This document shows, in pieces, positions 1 to 4,497 of a stretch of DNA of 6,039 nucleotides. Source of the DNA: Dehalococcoidia bacterium. GTDB lineage: Bacteria > Chloroflexota > Dehalococcoidia > Dehalococcoidales > DAOWJH01. Position 1 is the first letter of the stretch; each line of letters opens with the position of its first letter. The stretch lies in contig DAOWJH010000020.1 in assembly GCA_030640495.1 (NCBI GenBank), forward strand, positions 1 through 6,039. Direction: 5' to 3'. A program made the translations under genes and the position numbers. The notes below the pieces were generated by a model. It saw nothing but the letters and a program-made list of their open reading frames with translations. It was not told the origin of the DNA and did no database searches.

Positions 1-563
1 CGCCGCTTGAGATAGCCACCTAACCGGCGACAAAAGTCCTGACGGTCGGACAATGGTAAACTACGCGCTTTACTCAGGGCTGCCCGATAAGCACTGTTGT
101 CATCATCAATGGCATCAGTCACTTGGTCTATGATGTCCTCGGCTACTCCCTTTCGTTTCAGCTCTAATTTGGTTAGCCACTGGCTGCGTGGGCTAAACGA
201 CTCGCGGTTATCCTTCCAGAATTGAGTAAATGCCATATCATCCACCACCCCCTGCTCCTTTAGCTTGACCAGCACTGCCTCTACACTATCACCATTAAAA
301 CCCCGCTGGTAAAGTCGCTCCCTTAGTTCAGACTCACTCCGAGGTCGGTAACTAAGGTAGTGGGTAGCAGCATTAAGGCAACGGTGGAAGTGGTCAGACC
401 TAGCCAGCACTTCAATCTCACCGGCGGATAGCTCCTGCCCCGGCTGTAGTCCCTCCCTTACTGCTACCTCGGCTTCCAGGCTAAAAGCGAATTTGCCGTC
501 CAAGAATACATTTACCCTTTTTCCCCGACTTTTCCCAACACGGAGAGCAGTAATCTTCTTCAT
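1..563 (-). CDS. recX: RecX family regulatory protein, 3' end cut by window edge
   Basis: RecX binds RecA filaments and limits RecA recombinase and coprotease activity in the cytoplasm. I translated this frame by hand. It is open from an ATG at 561-563 to the left edge, giving 187 complete codons with no stop. The N-terminal ~50 residues (begins MKKITALRVG, then VNVFLDGKFAFSL) match the leader found in many RecX proteins. The helical RecX repeats follow: YLSYRPRSESELRERLYQRGF at about 70-89, VVDDMAFTQFWKDNR at 106-120, and SQWLTKLELKRKGV at 127-140. The visible end GGYLKR fits the usual last repeat, so about 10-25 residues are probably missing. The start is supported by AGAGGGG at 576-582, although the 12-base spacing is long. 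An ATG-GCA-TAG triplet run lies in between and stops at once. The gene follows recA by 95 bases, with a terminator-like hairpin between them, the classical arrangement for a RecA modulator. Confidence 0.93.
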   Translation of the reverse strand, partial: MKKITALRVGKSRGKRVNVFLDGKFAFSLEAEVAVREGLQPGQELSAGEIEVLARSDHFHRCLNAATHYLSYRPRSESELRERLYQRGFNGDSVEAVLVKLKEQGVVDDMAFTQFWKDNRESFSPRSQWLTKLELKRKGVAEDIIDQVTDAIDDDNSAYRAALSKARSLPLSDRQDFCRRLGGYLKR

Positions 564-582
564 TACTATGCCATACCCCTCT

Positions 583-618
583 AAAAACGTAAGGCTGAAG
601 CCTACGCCTCAGCCTTAC
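583..618 (-). terminator. Intrinsic terminator/attenuator between recA and recX
   Basis: Read on the minus strand, a perfect 10-bp stem (GTAAGGCTGA / TCAGCCTTAC, arms at 609-618 and 589-598) with a 10-base loop is followed after one G by five Ts (583-587). It lies 41 bases past the recA stop. The T tract ends directly against the purine-rich ribosome-binding site of recX at 576-582. No separate promoter for recX is evident, so recX is probably expressed by readthrough. The same logic is known for E. coli recA-recX. The T tract is short, so termination may be partial. A smaller alternative stem (592-596 with 599-603) exists inside the loop side. Confidence 0.7.
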
Positions 619-658
619 TTAGTTTTACTACCTGGTAACCTATCTTTTTAAGGCATTT

Positions 659-1696
659 TTAATCGCCAGCTAAAGAATCATAGGTATTGCTGGCTACAGG
701 ATTATAGGTGGTGACGGCTGAGGCTCTAACCCGCTGCTCAATTTCCTCGCTAAGCTCAGGATTCTGACTCAGGTATTGCTTAGCACTCTCCCTCCCCTGC
801 CCCAGGCGAATGTCACCATAGGAGAAAAAGGCACCAGCCTTTTTTACTAGCTCCAGCTCTACACCTAGGTCAATAAGGTTACCCTCTTTGCTTATCCCGT
901 GGTCAAACATGATGTCAAACTCAGCACTTCTGAACGGAGGGGCTACCTTATTTTTGACTACCCTAGCTCTGATGTGGCTGCCTATTGCCGTAGTTCCTTG
1001 CTTGATAGTTTCAACACGCCTTAGGTCTAGCCTTACCGAGCTATAGAACTTCAAAGCCCTGCCGCCCGGCGTTACCTCAGGATTACCAAAGATAATACCA
1101 ACCTTTTCCCTCAACTGGTTGATGAATATCACTGCTGTGCCTGACTTACCGATAGCAGCCGCTAGTTTTCTCAATGCTTGCGACATTAGGCGGGCTTGTA
1201 AGCCAACATGAGTATCCCCCATCTCCCCCTCAATTTCAGCCCGGGGTGCTAAGGCAGCAACGCTGTCAATCACTATTACATCAATAGCCCCACTCCTGAC
1301 CAGCGCCTCGGTAATCTCCAGAGCTTGCTCCCCAGTATCAGGTTGAGAGATGAGCATGTCTTCAACATTAACCCCGCAACGGCTAGCATAAGCCGGGTCT
1401 AGGGCGTGCTCCACATCAATATAGGCAGCCATACCTCCCCGCTTTTGCGCTTCAGCAATTACATGCTGGCCTAAGGTAGTTTTCCCTGACCCCTCAGGGC
1501 CAAATACTTCTGTAATCCGCCCCTTGGGGATACCTCCTACACCTAAGGCTAGGTCTAGTGCCAGCGAGCCACTGGGAATAGCCTCTACTGAAGACATGAT
1601 GGCAGATTCCCCCAGCTTCATGATTGAGCCCTTACCAAACCGCTTTTCAATTTGTCCAATGGCTAGCTCTAGCGCCTTTTCTCTCTCCGTGGTCAT
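659..1696 (-). CDS. recA: Recombinase RecA
   Basis: RecA forms ATP-dependent filaments on single-stranded DNA, catalyses strand exchange, and stimulates LexA self-cleavage in the SOS response. At 345 residues it is full length for the family (E. coli has 352). The sequence shows the Walker A motif GPEGSGKTT (66-74), the catalytic glutamate E96 in YIDVEHALD, and Walker B VIVIDSVAAL with D144. It also shows DNA-binding loop L1 around EGEMGDTHVGLQARL (156-170) and loop L2 beginning with the ATP-sensing Q194 in FINQLREK, followed by FGNPEVTPGGRALKF. The C-terminal domain ends in YDSLAGD and lacks the strongly acidic tail of E. coli RecA. The ATG at 1694-1696 is preceded by GAGG with a 5-base gap. 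A sigma-70-type promoter lies just upstream and recX just downstream. Confidence 0.99.
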   Translation of the reverse strand: MTTEREKALELAIGQIEKRFGKGSIMKLGESAIMSSVEAIPSGSLALDLALGVGGIPKGRITEVFGPEGSGKTTLGQHVIAEAQKRGGMAAYIDVEHALDPAYASRCGVNVEDMLISQPDTGEQALEITEALVRSGAIDVIVIDSVAALAPRAEIEGEMGDTHVGLQARLMSQALRKLAAAIGKSGTAVIFINQLREKVGIIFGNPEVTPGGRALKFYSSVRLDLRRVETIKQGTTAIGSHIRARVVKNKVAPPFRSAEFDIMFDHGISKEGNLIDLGVELELVKKAGAFFSYGDIRLGQGRESAKQYLSQNPELSEEIEQRVRASAVTTYNPVASNTYDSLAGD

Positions 1697-1711
1697 CTTC
1701 GCCTCAATTTA

Positions 1712-1740
1712 ATCATAGCATAAGCCCCCTGTTAAAACAA
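1712..1740 (-). promoter_or_regulatory. Sigma-70-type promoter of recA
   Basis: On the minus strand there is a -35 box TTGTTT (1735-1740), a 17-base spacer and a -10 box TATGAT (1712-1717). Only 15 bases separate the -10 box from the recA ATG. The predicted transcript therefore starts at or very near the GAGG ribosome-binding site (1702-1705), giving a very short leader. The match and spacing are good, but no experimental support exists. I could not find a full LexA/SOS box: a GAAC half-site occurs at 1751-1755 region without the matching GTTC arm. Confidence 0.6.
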
Positions 1741-1746
1741 GAGGAT

Positions 1747-1812
1747 GTGCTCGTTCATATGATTAGTGACACCCATCTATCTGAACTAGCTCAGGTAGTG
1801 CGGAGAGGTAAT
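1747..1812 (+). pseudogene. Possible relic of a metallophosphoesterase gene (N-terminus only)
   Basis: The plus strand reads VLVHMISDTHLSELAQVV from a GTG at 1747-1749 (internal ATG at 1759-1761), preceded by AAGAGG. The core V-x-x-ISDTHL resembles the start of YfcE/MJ0936-type calcineurin-like phosphoesterases, where the D-x-H motif binds metal. Nothing further of that family follows: no GD, GNH or GH motifs. The frame stops at 1842 inside the antisense of degV. The similarity fits almost exactly into the non-coding gap between degV and recA, as a gene fossil would. The match is only about 18 residues, so chance is a real alternative. Confidence 0.3.
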
Positions 1813-2670
1813 TTAATCTCCGCTGTAAAAAGCAAGACCTAGGGTTCCAGTGCCGGTAGCATAGCCCATTAGTGGACTAAACTCGCTAATCCATAGTTCA
1901 CTACAATTGAACTCAGATGATACTCGCTCTTTTAGTTTCTCGGCTTCCTCCGGGGCATGGGCATGCATCACGGCAACATGAACTGGATTCTGCTCCACTT
2001 TGTCTCTCATTAGCTTAAGCAGCCGTTCCACTCCGCTCTTTCTGCTCCTCACTACGCCGACAAAATGCAATACCCCTGAAGAAATGGTAAGCATGGGTTT
2101 GATATTAAGTATGGAGCCTGCCTGTGATGCTATTTTAGGTATGCGCCCTGACCGATAAACATAGCGGACAGTATCCAAAAAGGCGAAAAAACTGACCTTA
2201 TCGCTCATCTCCTTAGCCGCTTTAACTACTTCAGCCAAGCTTTTACCCTCGGCGGCTGCCCGAGCTGCGGCTAAGACAACAAAGCCTTCGGCAGCAGTAA
2301 CTGTCCGGGAATCCAACACCTCTATGGGAGTGTGGGGAAGTTCAGCTTTGACCTGCTTCTTAGCCACCAGAGCCACATTATAGACAGTGCTCAGTTTAAC
2401 CGATAGGGTAATACAAAAGATGCTCTTGGCTTGCTTGCCTACCTTGCGGAAGGCGTCAAGGCAATCCCCGGGTGAGACAGACGATGTCTTAAAAGACTCA
2501 GGGTCTTGTAAGAATAACTCATAGGCCTGGGAAGGGGTTATATCCACCCAATCCTTATAGACCTTGCCCCTAAAGTGAAAGTTAAGGGGCAGAATGGTAA
2601 CCCCATACTGCTCCACCATTTCTCTGGTGAGGCAAGATATACTATCAGTTACAATAGCTACCTTTGGCAT
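1813..2670 (-). CDS. DegV family (FakB-like) fatty-acid-binding protein
   Basis: DegV/FakB proteins bind a fatty acid in a deep pocket and, where studied, present it to the kinase FakA to make acyl-phosphate for phospholipid synthesis. No FakA gene is visible here. The 285-residue product is full length. Family landmarks in order are IVTDSISCL near the N-terminus, FKTSSVSPGD (about 60-69, the TSxPS-type ligand loop), and ITLSVKLSTVYN (the S-x-x-L-S-x-T-Y region). They continue with VLDSRTVTAAEGF, VRYVYRSGRI, LNIKPMLTISSGVL, and a C-terminal SPLMGYATGTGTLGLAFY. In several members the last motif is GTHxGPG, so the His is replaced by Ala here. I chose the ATG at 2668-2670, because AGGAGG (2675-2680) is 4 bases from it but only 1 base from the adjacent upstream TTG (2671-2673). 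The gene follows the membrane protein by 23 bases, probably in the same operon. Confidence 0.92.
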   Translation of the reverse strand: MPKVAIVTDSISCLTREMVEQYGVTILPLNFHFRGKVYKDWVDITPSQAYELFLQDPESFKTSSVSPGDCLDAFRKVGKQAKSIFCITLSVKLSTVYNVALVAKKQVKAELPHTPIEVLDSRTVTAAEGFVVLAAARAAAEGKSLAEVVKAAKEMSDKVSFFAFLDTVRYVYRSGRIPKIASQAGSILNIKPMLTISSGVLHFVGVVRSRKSGVERLLKLMRDKVEQNPVHVAVMHAHAPEEAEKLKERVSSEFNCSELWISEFSPLMGYATGTGTLGLAFYSGD

Positions 2671-2693
2671 CAAGCCTCCTAGTAAGATAGCAG

Positions 2694-3608
2694 CTAAGCC
2701 GCTAGTTGTTGCTTAGTATGTCGTAGCCTACGCTCCAGTAAGGCTGGGGTCAGGAAAAGACCGAACATTGCCAGAATTAGAGCTAAAAAGACAGGTAAGC
2801 TCAGCCTGCCATCAGCATAATAGACAACTATAGTCAGGGTGAGAAGTCCTGAGACAAATAGCACTGTTACCTTTAGCCAGCGCTGTCTCAAGCGGATAAA
2901 CGCAACCACAGTTGCCGCCAAAGCTAAAAAGCTCAAGCCAATCCAGGGAGCAAGGTCATGAAGGCGCGCCAGGCTAAGCTCAAGGAATTCCCCTTCTTGG
3001 GCTAGAACAATTAACCAACCGATGATAACAGGGACGGGAAAGAGCATAAGAGAGCTATATAACCAATCCCTCTTTATGGTCTGAACGGTAACCGAGTAGA
3101 TTAACCATAAAGTGAGAGGGATATAGAGCAGGACGGCTAACCAGTACCACCCTTCAGGCAGATAAAGTAAGGATAGACCGGCAACCACTACTGGAAGCAG
3201 GGAGTAACCGAGCCATGGGAAGAGCCAGGCTGGCTTACCATGCCACCAGCCACAGATTGCCGTAACGAGGATTAAGGCAAGCATAATTAGTAGCCAGCTA
3301 ATACCCTGCCACCAGTTGAGAGCAAAGGTCAGGCCGAAAAGCAGGTGAGGCATTGAAGCTAACAGGGTTTGCTTCCAGGTGCCCTGGCTGTGAGCCTCGT
3401 ATATCTGGCGGGCGACTAACTTAGCCGAGCCTAAAAGGCTCAGACAAGCTTTAGCCGCCTCCTCTTCAGACAGGCCAACTTCCTTCAACTCCTGGAACCT
3501 ATCCTCAATATGCGTTTCCAGCTCGCTGATGATTTCCCCCTTGGCTGAGGGGTCAAGCCTGAGGTCATCTCTTATACTATCCAAGTAATGACTCAGTACA
3601 GTTGCCAT
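2694..3608 (-). CDS. Membrane protein with N-terminal HAAS/DUF1700-like domain
   Basis: This is a 304-residue protein of unknown specific function. Residues 1-75 are a charged helical region (YLDSIRDDL, EIISELETHIEDRFQEL, LSEEEAAKACLSLLGSAKLVARQIYEAH) typical of the HAAS/DUF1700-type domain that is commonly encoded directly next to PadR regulators. After it come about eight hydrophobic segments, at roughly 82-98, 101-121, 127-150, 154-174, 183-204, 218-239, 244-264 and 268-292, and a basic tail (RRLRHTKQ). It is probably an integral cytoplasmic-membrane protein with the N-terminal domain in the cytoplasm, and possibly a sensor or partner of the PadR system. The same frame stays open 53 codons upstream, but that stretch lies inside the padR gene and is low-quality protein. 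The ATG at 3606-3608 has AAGG 8 bases upstream and lies 14 bases after the padR stop, so I start there. Confidence 0.85.
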   Translation of the reverse strand: MATVLSHYLDSIRDDLRLDPSAKGEIISELETHIEDRFQELKEVGLSEEEAAKACLSLLGSAKLVARQIYEAHSQGTWKQTLLASMPHLLFGLTFALNWWQGISWLLIMLALILVTAICGWWHGKPAWLFPWLGYSLLPVVVAGLSLLYLPEGWYWLAVLLYIPLTLWLIYSVTVQTIKRDWLYSSLMLFPVPVIIGWLIVLAQEGEFLELSLARLHDLAPWIGLSFLALAATVVAFIRLRQRWLKVTVLFVSGLLTLTIVVYYADGRLSLPVFLALILAMFGLFLTPALLERRLRHTKQQLAA

Positions 3609-3622
3609 CTTTTTTACCTTAA

Positions 3623-3961
3623 TTAAGTATTCACTGGGGGTTGCATGATTAGGCTGACAGCCGCCAGGAGTTCCTGCCACTGAGTTCTTTTCTCTACGAG
3701 AGACAAGTAACCTTTGTCGGTGATGTGATAGTATCGCCGCTGCCGACCATTGGGCAGTACCTGCCACTTACCTATGATTAAGCCATCCGCTTCTAAACGG
3801 TGAAGGGCGGGGTAAAGAGTGCCCTCTTTAAATTTGAAGTAGCCCTGGCTCCGGCTCTCAAGCTCCCTAATAATCTGGTAGCCATACATTGGTTGGCGTC
3901 CGATTAAGCAAAGAAGCAGGGAGTCAATGTTACCTTTCATTAGCTCATACCGCTGCGCCAT
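3623..3961 (-). CDS. PadR family transcriptional regulator
   Basis: This is a DNA-binding repressor of 112 residues, the usual size for short (subfamily 2 type) PadR proteins that act as dimers. The winged helix-turn-helix is clear: LLLCLIGRQPMYGYQIIREL (helices 1-2, about 15-34), then the hallmark FKEGTLYPALHRLEADGLI (recognition helix, about 44-62). The wing follows (GKWQVLPNGRQRRYYHITDKG, about 64-84), with a C-terminal dimerisation helix after it. The ATG at 3959-3961 has the strong ribosome-binding site GAGGTGAT at 3966-3973. It is the first gene of a likely three-gene operon with the HAAS-like membrane protein and degV. A TATGT-N8-ACATA dyad over its promoter suggests autorepression. 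The ligand is unknown. Confidence 0.95.
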   Translation of the reverse strand: MAQRYELMKGNIDSLLLCLIGRQPMYGYQIIRELESRSQGYFKFKEGTLYPALHRLEADGLIIGKWQVLPNGRQRRYYHITDKGYLSLVEKRTQWQELLAAVSLIMQPPVNT

Positions 3962-3997
3962 CTAAATCACCTCGGTTATAATACTACCTAGTCTTTC

Positions 3998-4015
3998 TAT
4001 GTATAATATAACATA
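3998..4015. promoter_or_regulatory. Putative PadR operator (TATGT-N8-ACATA)
   Basis: The dyad TATGT (3998-4002), eight bases, ACATA (4011-4015) is perfect. It contains the ATGT-N8-ACAT arrangement reported for PadR operators. It covers the -10 box of the promoter that reads into the padR gene 37 bases away, so bound repressor would block RNA polymerase. The region is very A+T rich, which raises the chance of such dyads. The position over the promoter is the main support. Confidence 0.6.
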
Positions 4016-4033
4016 TATCAACATATTTTGCAA
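4005..4033 (-). promoter_or_regulatory. Promoter of the padR-HAAS-degV operon
   Basis: On the minus strand there is a -35 box TTGCAA (4028-4033), a 17-base spacer and a -10 box TATATT (4005-4010). Transcription would start near 3998, leaving a leader of about 37 bases with the GAGGTGAT ribosome-binding site. Other A+T-rich -10-like hexamers occur closer to the gene (for example around 3977-3983), so the exact start is uncertain. Confidence 0.5.
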
Positions 4034-4055
4034 TAGGGTTAAACAAGTTGTTTAG

Positions 4056-4186
4056 CAACCTATCCCCCTGACCCCCTTCCCTTATTAAGGGAAGGGGGAG
4101 TATAGGTAAGAGAGGGGCGAAGCCCCTCTCTAAAGTCTCTTCCCCCTCTCCTTCTCAAGGAGAGGGGGATTAAGGGGGTGAGGTTG
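4056..4186. repeat. Triple-hairpin palindromic repeat (MITE/REP-like)
   Basis: Three near-perfect hairpins occur in a row. The first is at 4072-4098 (13-bp arms, 1-base loop, arm CCCCCTTCCCTTA). The second is at 4109-4131 (10-bp arms AGAGAGGGGC / GCCCCTCTCT, loop GAA). The third is at 4141-4169 (13-bp arms TCCCCCTCTCCTT, loop CTC). The outer edges are also related as inverted repeats: CAACCT and ACCCCCTT on the left, AAGGGGGT and AGGTTG on the right (4172-4186). It contains no coding frame that I can support. The shape fits a dispersed non-autonomous element or an extragenic palindrome. It may also act as a bidirectional terminator between the ligase/fabF unit and the padR operon. I see no clear target-site duplication. 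Confidence 0.75.
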
Positions 4187-4230
4187 ATATACAATTTTAA
4201 ACATGGGCAAAATTAAATAAAGGGCGGCTT

Positions 4231-4473
4231 TTATTTTGGGGGGAACTGGCCAAGAATCAGGGTGACGTTAGTGCCGCCAAAACCAACCATAAAATCTGCT
4301 GGGTTAAAGCTGTTGACCTCACCGGCAATTCTGGTTCTAAAGCCAGTAGCGTCAAACCGGGTAAGGGCACCTATGCCTGACTTGCCCTGACATAGGGATT
4401 GCCAGCTTGGCTCCACCCCTATTGCCAAAGGGGTTATCGCGCCTAAGCCAGTTACCACTACCCTTCTTTTCAT
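4231..4473 (-). pseudogene. fabF: Internally deleted beta-ketoacyl-ACP synthase II (fabF remnant)
   Basis: Intact FabF condenses malonyl-ACP with acyl-ACP in fatty acid elongation and is about 410 residues long. This frame has 80 codons. Residues 1-62 (starts MKRRVVVTGLGAITPLAIGV, includes QGKSGIG and TRFDATGF, ends NSFNPADFM) match the family N-terminus. Residues 63-80 (VGFGGTNVTLILGQF) match the family's C-terminal end, normally reached around residue 400. About 335 residues are therefore missing, with the frame kept, and the active-site Cys and both His of the Cys-His-His triad are gone. The product cannot be a condensing enzyme. The ATG at 4471-4473 still has AGGAG 9 bases upstream, and the gene follows the ligase stop by 24 bases. 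The deletion is either recent or an assembly join. A small functional protein is possible but has no support. Confidence 0.85.
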
Positions 4474-4497
4474 GTATAACCACTCCTATCAGTGAGC

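Noticed and set aside
1751..1765. LexA/SOS box upstream of recA
   Set aside because: Only a single GAAC half-site is present on the minus strand; the paired GTTC arm is missing at any usual spacing.
1800..1823. Hairpin GCGGAGA / TCTCCGC as a terminator of degV
   Set aside because: The 7-bp stem overlaps the degV stop codon and has no T tract on either strand, so it is not a convincing intrinsic terminator.
1524..1842. Plus-strand open frames antisense to recA
   Set aside because: They are shadows of recA in other frames with no family resemblance. Only the short piece at 1747-1812 looks protein-like.
2671..2673. TTG as the start codon of the DegV-like gene
   Set aside because: It lies one base from AGGAGG, too close for initiation. 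The next codon is ATG with better spacing.
3609..3767. 53-codon N-terminal extension of the HAAS-like membrane protein
   Set aside because: It lies wholly inside the padR coding region in another frame and reads as low-quality protein. The downstream ATG at 3608 has a ribosome-binding site and begins the conserved domain.
4056..4186. CRISPR array
   Set aside because: The repeated units are palindromic hairpins of different sequence and size without regular spacers, and no cas gene is nearby.
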